Part shown: positions 23,921 through 30,832 of the stretch, piece after piece
Layout of the letters: each line of letters begins with the position of its first letter
How positions within the stretch are numbered: position 1 is the first letter of the stretch
Origin: Pseudomonas sp. Irchel 3A7
Lineage (GTDB): Bacteria > Pseudomonadota > Gammaproteobacteria > Pseudomonadales > Pseudomonadaceae
Reading direction: 5' to 3'
Length of the DNA stretch: 64,000 nucleotides
Assembly: GCF_900187565.1 (NCBI RefSeq)
Contig: NZ_FYED01000016.1
Span: 62,001-126,000 of the forward strand
Notes under the pieces: model-generated
What the model was told of the DNA's origin: nothing
Databases searched by the model: none
Seen by the model: the letters and a program-made list of their open reading frames with translations, nothing else
Position numbers and translations under genes: made by a program

Positions 23921-25282
23921 ATGGACATTTTGAAAAGTCGTCGGCGTTTTCTCGCGGGCCTGGCTGCAGCAGGTGTCTACGGTCCCTTGACCCAATTCGG
24001 GTTGGCGCGCATGGCGTTGGCGGGGCAAGCCCAGCAACCCAAGTTGAAGATCCTGACTGTGGTGGTACCCGACGGGTTGGCAACGGACTCCTATCAAGGC
24101 GGTCCATTTGGCGATGGACGCGGATTGTGGCATCCCGAGCCTCAGGGGATGGATACCACGGCTTTTACCTTGAAGGACGTCAGTAAAGAGCTGGAGGCTT
24201 ATCGCAGCCAATCGTTGTACCTGCGCGGGATTATTCTGGGTCCGGGGAACGAGGGTCATGCCGGCTGGAACTGGGTTTTGCGTGATAACGCACAGAGTCA
24301 ATCATCGATCGATGTTTTGCTGGGGCAGGTGCTACCGGGCAATGAGCCGTCGCATCGCAGTCTGTTTTCCGGCCCCCACGCGGCGACCGATGGTACGCGT
24401 TGGTTAGTGTCGTGGCAGGGGAATGCGATGCGCTCACCCTACAACGATCCTAAGCTGATGGCTGAATCGTTGTTCAAGTCCCCCACTCAAACTCGTCGCG
24501 CACTGGAACCTGGGGGCGGAAAGTTGCTGGAGGCCTCCCTGGCGGATATCCAGGAAATCAGAAGCAAACTCTCTCCCGGACAGCGGCAAAAACTTGATAC
24601 CCATCTGGACTCGGTGGAGCAGGTCATCAAGGACCTTGAAGATGCACGGCCACCCGTGGGGTGCGAGCCTGTGTACCCCGAGCAGCTGGATTTTCGCTCG
24701 GCATTGCACCGCACCCGCACTCAGGCCGAGCATAATAAAGTGGTGGCCACCGCCTTGAGTTGCGGGATTACCCGCGTCGTCACGATGCAGATCGGGCGCT
24801 CGGCGGAGTCGCTCAATATCCTTGATGTCAGTCCTACCAATAACCCCCACGATTGTGCTCACCGTCGGGCGGGTGAAACACTCTGGAGGGAAACACGGCA
24901 ATGGTACGTCAAGCAGGTCAAACTGTTGATGGATGAGCTGGCCAGACATGAGGACCCGGACATGCCCGGCCACAGCCTGCTCGAATGTATCCTCGTCATC
25001 CTCACCAGCGAATTGGCTGACGGAGATCCCGAGCACACGATCGATATGCCGCTGGTCATGATGGGGGGCGCATGCGGACTATTGAAAAGCGGGGACGGTG
25101 CAGGACGGTATCTCAATATCACGTCACAGGCCGATCAAACGCACCACACAGGGAACCCGGTCATCGGCAGGAAATTCGTCGACATGCAGCGGATCTGGGC
25201 AACCGTTGCCAAGGCCGCCGGTACCACCGTGCCGTATGGCGGCAATATCGACCCGGTCAGCGGGATATTCACTAACGTCTGA
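23921..25282 (+). CDS. Tat-exported DUF1552 protein
   Basis: A 453-residue protein starting 2 bases after the preceding stop, with ribosome site GAGAGG. The N-terminus has a textbook twin-arginine signal, SRRRFLAGLAAAGVYGP, indicating folded, possibly cofactor-bearing export. The mature part matches DUF1552 by its overall pattern: LTVVVPDGLATDSY, LRGIILGPGNEGHAG, SIDVLLGQVLPG, HLDSVEQVIKDLED and a C-terminal LVMMGGACGLLKSG segment. DUF1552 genes are habitually paired with DUF1592-type genes in Planctomycetes, myxobacteria and some proteobacteria. Biochemistry is unknown; the fold is thought to be related to the alkaline-phosphatase/sulfatase-like DUF1501 group, which I cannot confirm here. 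Confidence 0.82.
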   Translation: MDILKSRRRFLAGLAAAGVYGPLTQFGLARMALAGQAQQPKLKILTVVVPDGLATDSYQGGPFGDGRGLWHPEPQGMDTTAFTLKDVSKELEAYRSQSLYLRGIILGPGNEGHAGWNWVLRDNAQSQSSIDVLLGQVLPGNEPSHRSLFSGPHAATDGTRWLVSWQGNAMRSPYNDPKLMAESLFKSPTQTRRALEPGGGKLLEASLADIQEIRSKLSPGQRQKLDTHLDSVEQVIKDLEDARPPVGCEPVYPEQLDFRSALHRTRTQAEHNKVVATALSCGITRVVTMQIGRSAESLNILDVSPTNNPHDCAHRRAGETLWRETRQWYVKQVKLLMDELARHEDPDMPGHSLLECILVILTSELADGDPEHTIDMPLVMMGGACGLLKSGDGAGRYLNITSQADQTHHTGNPVIGRKFVDMQRIWATVAKAAGTTVPYGGNIDPVSGIFTNV

Positions 25283-25287
25283 ATTAA

Positions 25288-25333
25288 AACAACGATGCCA
25301 GTCAGGTTGACTGACTGGCATCGTTTTTTTTGG
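25288..25333 (+). terminator. Terminator after the DUF1552 gene
   Basis: AACGATGCCAGTCA-GGT-TGACTGACTGGCATCGTT-type stem followed by a long T run; also usable by the convergent DUF3309 gene. Confidence 0.92.
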
Positions 25334-25356
25334 GTTTTTGTTTGTTTTTCAGACGT

Positions 25357-25509
25357 TCATATCTTGCCGAGTAACAACAGGATCAGTATCACCACCAACA
25401 CTACGCCGATGATACCGGACGGGCCATAACCCCAACTTCTGGAGTGCGGGAAGACCGGCAGACCACCGATCAGTAACAGGATCAGAATGATGAGTAGAAT
25501 TGTGCCCAT
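25357..25509 (-). CDS. Small DUF3309 membrane protein (50 aa)
   Basis: The reverse strand encodes 50 residues from ATG 25509: MGTILLIILILLLIGGLPVF, then a polar PHSRSWGYGPSG turn and a second hydrophobic stretch GIIGVVLVVILILLLLGKI. This two-helix hairpin with a central PxxxxWGYGPSG is the DUF3309 pattern common in proteobacteria. The start follows AAGGAAATAGAC. Function unknown; family members are often stress-associated small membrane proteins. Convergent with the DUF1552 gene. Confidence 0.88.
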   Translation of the reverse strand: MGTILLIILILLLIGGLPVFPHSRSWGYGPSGIIGVVLVVILILLLLGKI

Positions 25510-25795
25510 GTCTATTTCCTTGCTGTAAGAATTCAGGAATGACCTAGTCGTTAGTGGTCAGCGGGAATGCGATTAATTCGAGCTGCTTAAAAAATCCGAC
25601 TGTTGGGCATCGAAGAAAATTCCAAGTTTTTTTAATGTTTTTCGAACAAGGGATTATTTCCTTTCCAGTGACATTAGTTGTCGGCGACGCTTCCCGGGTT
25701 TGCTCGGGCCATTCAGCAATCTGATGGAGCGTGGGTCGGACATTATCCTTCGCTACACTCGACGCATCTTCCCCGGAACAACAAGGCTGTTTGCT

Positions 25796-26611
25796 ATGCA
25801 AAGTCGCATGATGATCACTGGTGCGGGCTCTGGCCTGGGTCGCGAAATCGCGCTGCGCTGGGCGCGTGAAGGCTGGCAATTGGCCTTGTCCGACGTCAGC
25901 GAACCTGGTTTGCAGGAAACTTTGAAGTTGGTACGTGAAGCCGGCGGCGACGGTTTTATCCAGCGTTGCGACGTGCGCGATTACAGTCAGCTGACAGCCT
26001 TTGCCCAGGCCTGCGAAGTGAAACTCGGCGGCATCGATGTGATCGTCAACAATGCGGGCGTGGCATCGGGCGGGTTCTTCAGCGAACTGTCCCTGGAAGA
26101 CTGGGACTGGCAGATCGCGATCAACCTGATGGGTGTCGTCAAAGGCTGCAAGGCCTTCCTGCCACTGCTGGAAAAAAGCAAAGGCAAGATCATCAACATC
26201 GCGTCGATGGCGGCCTTGATGCAAGGCCCGGCCATGAGCAACTACAACGTGGCCAAGGCCGGCGTGGTGGCGTTGTCCGAAAGCCTGCTGATCGAACTGG
26301 CGCATCAGGAAGTCGGTGTGCATGTGGTCTGCCCGTCGTTCTTCCAGACCAACCTGCTGGACTCATTCCGCGGCCCGACCCCGGCCATGAAAGCCCAGGT
26401 CGGCAAGTTGCTGGAAAGTTCGCCCATCAGCGCTGCCGACATTGCCGACTATATCTACCGACAGGTCGCTGCCGGCGAGTTCATGATCCTGCCTCATGAG
26501 CAGGGCCGTATGGCTTGGGCACTCAAACAGAAAAACCCGCAGCTGCTGTACAACGAAATGACCGTGATGGCCGACAAGATGCGCGCCAAGGCCAAACAAA
26601 CCGCCGGCTGA
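25796..26611 (+). CDS. Short-chain dehydrogenase/reductase
   Basis: A 271-residue classical SDR. NAD(P) site ITGAGSGLGREIALRWAREG (TGxxxGxG), NNAG in DVIVNNAGVASGGFF, catalytic Ser in IINIASMAALMQGPAMS and the YxxxK pair in YNVAKAGVVALSE are all present, so it should be active. After the core, a C-terminal extension (VAAGEFMILPHEQGRMAWAL onward) is typical of the fatty/steroid-type SDRs often found in Pseudomonas. Substrate unknown. The ATG at 25796 (MQSRMMITGAG) is chosen as the codon nearest the Rossmann strand. Monocistronic, followed 64 bases later by ynfA. Confidence 0.9.
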   Translation: MQSRMMITGAGSGLGREIALRWAREGWQLALSDVSEPGLQETLKLVREAGGDGFIQRCDVRDYSQLTAFAQACEVKLGGIDVIVNNAGVASGGFFSELSLEDWDWQIAINLMGVVKGCKAFLPLLEKSKGKIINIASMAALMQGPAMSNYNVAKAGVVALSESLLIELAHQEVGVHVVCPSFFQTNLLDSFRGPTPAMKAQVGKLLESSPISAADIADYIYRQVAAGEFMILPHEQGRMAWALKQKNPQLLYNEMTVMADKMRAKAKQTAG

Positions 26612-26675
26612 TCTTGCCCGCAAGCGACAGCGTCGTTAGGGTGGCCGCCATCGGTCATCCTTGCGAGACGTGCGC

Positions 26676-27008
26676 ATGCTCAATTACCTGTGGTTTTTTC
26701 TGGCGGCGCTGTTCGAGATCGCCGGTTGTTTCGCCTTCTGGATGTGGCTGCGTCAGGGCAAGAGTGTCTGGTGGGTGGTCCCGGCATTGCTCAGCCTGAC
26801 CTTGTTCGCGCTGTTGCTGACCCGCATTGAAGCGGCCTACGCCGGTCGCGCCTATGCCGCTTACGGCGGTATCTACATCATTGCCTCGATTGGATGGCTG
26901 GCGGTGGTCGAGCGGATTCGTCCGTTGGGCTCGGACTGGATCGGCGTGGCGCTGTGCGTGATCGGGGCGAGTGTCATCCTGTTCGGTCCGCGCTTTTCCG
27001 CCTCCTGA
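26676..27008 (+). CDS. ynfA: YnfA family (UPF0060) small membrane protein
   Basis: A 110-residue protein with four membrane helices: LWFFLAALFEIAGCFAFWMW, WWVVPALLSLTLFALLLTRI, YAAYGGIYIIASIGWLAVV and WIGVALCVIGASVILFG. The EIAGC and GRAYAAYGGIYI motifs are diagnostic of UPF0060/YnfA, relatives of small multidrug-resistance transporters, with reported export of toxic cations in some bacteria. ATG 26676 gives the family start; an in-frame TTG at 26661 would add five residues. Function here not proven. Confidence 0.93.
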   Translation: MLNYLWFFLAALFEIAGCFAFWMWLRQGKSVWWVVPALLSLTLFALLLTRIEAAYAGRAYAAYGGIYIIASIGWLAVVERIRPLGSDWIGVALCVIGASVILFGPRFSAS

Positions 27009-27127
27009 CGGATTGCGCCTTCATTCAAACGCCCCGTCGGACGTTTCCGTCAGGGGAGTTTGCCGTTGGCTGTCAGTTCGGTCTGGATTACCGCCGTTGC
27101 CTTGAAGGCTCGCCCTGAGCCGGGCAT

Positions 27128-27155
27128 CTTCAAGGTCCGGTAACCTTGAAGGAGG
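27128..27155 (+). promoter_or_regulatory. Hairpin abutting the csrA-paralogue ribosome site
   Basis: CTTCAAGGT (27128-27136), loop CCGGTA, ACCTTGAAG (27143-27151): a perfect 9-bp stem whose last base begins GGAGG (27151-27155). AAGGA, a CsrA/RsmA-type binding core, sits at the stem edge. Suggests translational autocontrol. Confidence 0.55.
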
Positions 27156-27161
27156 AAGGCC

Positions 27162-27353
27162 ATGCTTGTACTCAGTCGCGTTGTGGGCGAATTGATTTCC
27201 ATCGGTGACACCATTTCCATACGCGTCCTTGCCGTCAACGGAAACAATGTGCGTTTTGGCGTCGAGGCTCCCCGGCACATCAACGTGCACCGTTGCGAGA
27301 TCTACGAGCGGATCCGGCTCAAACTGCCTCGCAAGAAAAAATCAGTCGAATAG
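27162..27353 (+). CDS. csrA: CsrA/RsmA-family RNA-binding regulator (RsmI-like paralogue)
   Basis: A 63-residue CsrA homologue starting MLVLSRVVGELISIGD, with GNNVRFGVEAPRHINVHRCE holding the conserved VHR (R44) used to contact GGA motifs in target mRNAs. It departs from the canonical RsmA N-terminus (LILTRRxGE) and has a basic LKLPRKKKSVE tail, so it looks like one of the extra Csr-type paralogues of pseudomonads such as RsmI; which one cannot be settled without alignment. Such proteins repress or stabilise mRNAs and are titrated by RsmX/Y/Z RNAs. Strong ribosome site AAGGAGGAAGG. Its last 12 bases overlap the convergent yheU gene. Confidence 0.9.
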   Translation: MLVLSRVVGELISIGDTISIRVLAVNGNNVRFGVEAPRHINVHRCEIYERIRLKLPRKKKSVE

Positions 27354-27569
27354 ATGTTTGGGCACATCGTGCTTGAGCATCAATTGGCATTGCTCGCTTT
27401 CCGGGTCGAAGACGATCAGTGCCTGGCCTTTGGTCAGCGCCTGGCGCACGCGAAGGACGCGGGTTTCCAGTGGCGTGTCATCGCCGTTGTCGGTGCCGTC
27501 ACGGGTGACGAAATCTTCGATCAGGCGGGTCAGGGTGTCGACTTCAAGTTGGTCGTGGGGAATCAGCAT
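27342..27569 (-). CDS. yheU: YheU family (UPF0270) small protein
   Basis: A 75-residue acidic protein, MLIPHDQLEVDTLTRLIEDF and ..RVRQALTKGQALIVFDPES, which is the UPF0270/YheU pattern (IP..L...TL..LIE.FV.R.GTD.G). The function of the family is unknown. Its start follows GAGGTG on the reverse strand. The gene overlaps the csrA paralogue tail-to-tail by 12 bases, so transcripts of the two can form a short duplex. Confidence 0.92.
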   Translation of the reverse strand: MLIPHDQLEVDTLTRLIEDFVTRDGTDNGDDTPLETRVLRVRQALTKGQALIVFDPESEQCQLMLKHDVPKHLFD

Positions 27570-27649
27570 GGGGCACCTCGGCTAAGCAATGGCGCGATGC
27601 TACGGCGAATGGGAGGTCGCCGCTAGCCTACGGGTTTGCATTGTTTGAT

Positions 27650-27728
27650 CCGGCCCCTTCGCGAGCAGGCTCGCTCCCACAAGGTACGCGGTTCACTGTG
27701 GGAGCGAGCCTGCTCGCGAAGGGGCCGG
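27650..27728. repeat. REP pair, class GCGAGCAGGCTCGC (copy 3)
   Basis: CCGGCCCCTTCGCGAGCAGG.. and its reverse complement, extended by matching CCGGCCCC/GGGGCCGG ends, so the whole element can form one long stem. It lies 22 bases past the M42 peptidase stop. Confidence 0.92.
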
Positions 27729-27749
27729 ACCAGACAATACATATATTGG

Positions 27750-28940
27750 TCAGTTATCGGCCCGCTGCCCCACCAGACTATCCACAGACGGCACCCGCGT
27801 ATCACTCTCCATCTGAGTATCGTGTTCAATCTGGTGACTGAACCGGTCCAGCGACCCCGTGGCCGGTTGCGCGTCGCTGGCGAATACGGGCGGGCTCAGG
27901 ATGTAAGCACCGAGCAGGCGGCTGAGGGCGGCGAGGCTGTCGATGTGGGTGCGTTCGTAGCCGTGGGTCGCATCGCAGCCGAAGGCGAGCAGGGCGGTGC
28001 GGATGTCATGGCCGGCGGTGACCGCCGAGTGGGCATCGCTGAAATAGTAGCGGAACAGGTCGCGGCGCACCGGCAACTCGTTGTCGCTGGCCAGGCGCAG
28101 CAGATGCCGCGACAAGTGATAGTCATACGGCCCGCCGGAGTCCTGCATCGCAATGCTCACGGCATGTTCGCTCGAATGCTGGCCGGGCGCGACCGGCGCA
28201 ATGTCGATGCCGACGAATTCGCTGACGTCCCATGGCAGCGCGGCCGCTGCGCCACTCCCGGTTTCCTCGGTGATGGTGAACAGCGGGTGACAGTCGATCA
28301 GCAATTGTTCACCGCTGTCGACGATGGCTTTCAATGCTGCCAGCAACGCCGCGACACCCGCCTTGTCGTCCAGGTGACGGGCGCTGATGTGGCCACTTTC
28401 GGTGAACTCCGGCAAGGGGTCGAAAGCGACGAAGTCGCCAACGCTGATCCCCAGTGAATCGCAATCGGCACGTGTCGCGCAGTAGGCGTCCAGGCGCAAC
28501 TCGACATGATCCCAACTGATCGGCATTTCATCCACGGCGGTGTTGAAGGCGTGCCCGGACGCCATCAGCGGCAACACGCTGCCACGGATCACACCGTTGT
28601 CGGTGAACAGGCTCACCCGGCTGCCTTCGGCAAAACGACTGGACCAGCAACCCACCGGTGCGAGGGTCAGACGGCCGTTGTCCTTTACCGCACGCACGGC
28701 CGCGCCGATGGTGTCCAGGTGAGCCGACACGGCGCGGTCGGGGCTGTTCTTTTTGCCCTTGAGGGTGGCACGGATGGTACCGCGACGGGTCATCTCGAAC
28801 GGAATGCCCAACTCTTCAAGTCGCTCGGCGACATAGCGCACGATGGTGTCGGTGAAACCGGTGGGGCTGGGAATGGCGAGCATCTCCAGCAGGACTTTTT
28901 GCAGGTAGGTCAGGTCCGGTTCGGGATATTTAATGGTCAT
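27750..28940 (-). CDS. NAGGN-system M42-family metallopeptidase (osmoprotectant operon)
   Basis: A 396-residue peptidase-like protein of the M42/M20 clan, third gene of the operon that makes N-acetylglutaminylglutamine amide (NAGGN), a compatible solute of pseudomonads. Metal and catalytic motifs are intact: VSAHLDTIGA, HLDDKAGVAALLAAL, FTITEETGSG, EFVGIDIAP and GCDATHGYERTH. It may remodel or degrade the dipeptide; its exact role is not established. ATG 28940 follows CAGGAGTTTCC; the frame continues upstream without a ribosome site. A REP element separates it from the upstream synthetase gene. Confidence 0.87.
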   Translation of the reverse strand: MTIKYPEPDLTYLQKVLLEMLAIPSPTGFTDTIVRYVAERLEELGIPFEMTRRGTIRATLKGKKNSPDRAVSAHLDTIGAAVRAVKDNGRLTLAPVGCWSSRFAEGSRVSLFTDNGVIRGSVLPLMASGHAFNTAVDEMPISWDHVELRLDAYCATRADCDSLGISVGDFVAFDPLPEFTESGHISARHLDDKAGVAALLAALKAIVDSGEQLLIDCHPLFTITEETGSGAAAALPWDVSEFVGIDIAPVAPGQHSSEHAVSIAMQDSGGPYDYHLSRHLLRLASDNELPVRRDLFRYYFSDAHSAVTAGHDIRTALLAFGCDATHGYERTHIDSLAALSRLLGAYILSPPVFASDAQPATGSLDRFSHQIEHDTQMESDTRVPSVDSLVGQRADN

Positions 28941-28999
28941 GGAAACTCCTGATGGGTTGAGGGCATCGATGGTTTCGATGAGGAGGAAATTCGTTGCCT

Positions 29000-29058
29000 G
29001 CCAGACCGCTCCCACAGGAGAACGCGATTAACTGTGGGAGCGAGCCTGCTCGCGAAGG
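29000..29058. repeat. Partially decayed REP pair inside the NAGGN operon (copy 4)
   Basis: One intact unit TGTGGGAGCGAGCCTGCTCG.. (29033-29058) and a degenerate partner keeping only CCGCTCCCACAGG (29006-29018). It sits between the synthetase and peptidase genes of one operon. Confidence 0.75.
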
Positions 29059-29083
29059 CAATGGCACGGGCAACACATCAATG

Positions 29084-30829
29084 TCAGGAAACCGGCTGAC
29101 TGTGCGGAAACAACAAATCCACAAACCGCTCAGCCGTCGGCTGCGGTTCATGATTGGCCAGCCCGGCGCGTTCGTTGGCTTCGATAAACACGTACTCCGG
29201 TTGATCGGCGGCGCACACCATGAGGTCGAGGCCGACCATGGGAATGTCCAATGCCCGCGCGGCTCGCACCGCGGCATCCACCAGGGTCGGGTGCAGGATC
29301 GCCGTGACGTCCTCGAGAATCCCGCCGGTGTGCAAATTCGCCGTGCGCCGCACGAACAGATGCTCGCCAGCCGGCAGAATGCTGCCGTAGTCGTAGCCGG
29401 CGGCCTTCAAGGTGCGCTCGGTTTCCGGGTCCAGCGGAATCTTGCTTTCACCGCCCGTGGCCGCCTGTCGCCGTCGACTCTGGGCTTCGATCAGGGCGCC
29501 AATGGAATGCTGACCGTCACCCACCACTTCGGCCGGGCGGCGAATCGCGGCGGCGACCACTTCGAAGCCGATCACCAGAATCCGCAGGTCGAGGCCTTCG
29601 TGGAAGCTTTCCAACAGCACGCGACTGTCGAATCGGCGGGCAGCTTCGATGGCTTGCTGGACGTCTTCGATGGTTTGCAAATCCACGGCCACGCCTTGCC
29701 CCTGTTCACCGTCCAGCGGCTTGACCACTACTCTGTGGTACTCGTCGAGAAACGCCAGGTTGTCATCGGCGTTGCCCGCCAGTTGCTGCGCGGGCAGGTT
29801 CAAGCCAGCTGCCTTGAGTACTTTGTGGGTCAGGCTCTTGTCCTGGCACAGCGTCATGCTGATGGCACTGGTCAGGTCGCTGAGGGACTCGCGGCAACGC
29901 ACCCGGCGTCCGCCATGGCTGAGGGTGAACATCCCGGCATCGGCGTCATCCACTTGCACGTCGATACCGCGTCGGTGCGCTTCCTCGACGATGATCCGCG
30001 CATAAGGATTGAACTCGGCTTCGGGACCGGGGCCGAGAAACAGCGGCTGATTGATGCCGTTCTTGCGCTTGATGGCGAAAGTCGAGAGGTTGCGAAAACC
30101 GAGCTTGGCGTAAAGGCTTTTCGCCTGGCGGTTGTCATGCAGCACCGACAGATCGAGATAACTCAGCCCGCGACTCATGAAGTGCTCGATCAAGTGTCGC
30201 ACCAGCACCTCACCGACACCCGGCCGCGAACAGTGCGGATCGACCGCCAGGCACCACAGGCTGCTGCCGTTTTCCGGGTCGTTGAACGCCTTGTGATGAT
30301 TGAGGCCCATGACACTGCCGATCACCGCGCCGCTGTCCTCGTCTTCGGCCAGCCAGTACACCGGGCCACCCAAATGGCGCGGGGTCAGCAAGGTGGCATC
30401 GATCGGTAGCATGTCGCGTGCGTGATAAAGCTGGTTGATTGAGTTCCAGTCGGCGTCGCTTTGCGCGCGACGGATACGAAAGCCGCGAAACACCCGGGTG
30501 GCCTGACGGTAGTCGCTGAACCACAGGCGCAAGGTGTCGGACGGGTCGAGGAACAACTGCGTCGGCTCCAGCCCCAGCACTTGTTGGGGCGCGGCGACAT
30601 AGAGCGCGATGTCGCGTTCACCGGGCTGCTCGTTGAGCAACTCGTGGGCCAGGCTGGATGCATCGGCAAAGGTATGGCCGATCAGCAACCGGCCCCAGCC
30701 GCAATGCACCGCGATCGGTGCCGCGCCCAGTGTGCTGCCGTCTTCGGCCAGGCGCGCCTGCAGGCGCTCGTAAGAGGGCGCCTGACCGCGCAACAACCGC
30801 TGGCTGATGGCCGTAGCGTGAGGTTTCAT
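29084..30829 (-). CDS. ngs: N-acetylglutaminylglutamine synthetase (GNAT + ATP-grasp fusion)
   Basis: A 581-residue two-domain enzyme of NAGGN synthesis. The N-terminal part (to about residue 275) carries a GNAT acetyltransferase fold, with FRIRRAQSDADWNSINQLYH and LAVDPHCSRPGVGEVLVRHL as acetyl-CoA motif A. The C-terminal part is an ATP-grasp ligase: KVLKAAGLNLPAQQLAG, RVVVKPLDGEQGQGVAVDLQ, ESFHEGLDLRILVIG and VGLDLMVCAADQ...FIEANERAG. It would acetylate glutamine and ligate it to glutamine. Start ATG 30829 lies 3 bases after the amidotransferase stop, with AAGGAATC as ribosome site, so the two are co-translated. Confidence 0.93.
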   Translation of the reverse strand: MKPHATAISQRLLRGQAPSYERLQARLAEDGSTLGAAPIAVHCGWGRLLIGHTFADASSLAHELLNEQPGERDIALYVAAPQQVLGLEPTQLFLDPSDTLRLWFSDYRQATRVFRGFRIRRAQSDADWNSINQLYHARDMLPIDATLLTPRHLGGPVYWLAEDEDSGAVIGSVMGLNHHKAFNDPENGSSLWCLAVDPHCSRPGVGEVLVRHLIEHFMSRGLSYLDLSVLHDNRQAKSLYAKLGFRNLSTFAIKRKNGINQPLFLGPGPEAEFNPYARIIVEEAHRRGIDVQVDDADAGMFTLSHGGRRVRCRESLSDLTSAISMTLCQDKSLTHKVLKAAGLNLPAQQLAGNADDNLAFLDEYHRVVVKPLDGEQGQGVAVDLQTIEDVQQAIEAARRFDSRVLLESFHEGLDLRILVIGFEVVAAAIRRPAEVVGDGQHSIGALIEAQSRRRQAATGGESKIPLDPETERTLKAAGYDYGSILPAGEHLFVRRTANLHTGGILEDVTAILHPTLVDAAVRAARALDIPMVGLDLMVCAADQPEYVFIEANERAGLANHEPQPTAERFVDLLFPHSQPVS

Positions 30830-30832
30830 CGA

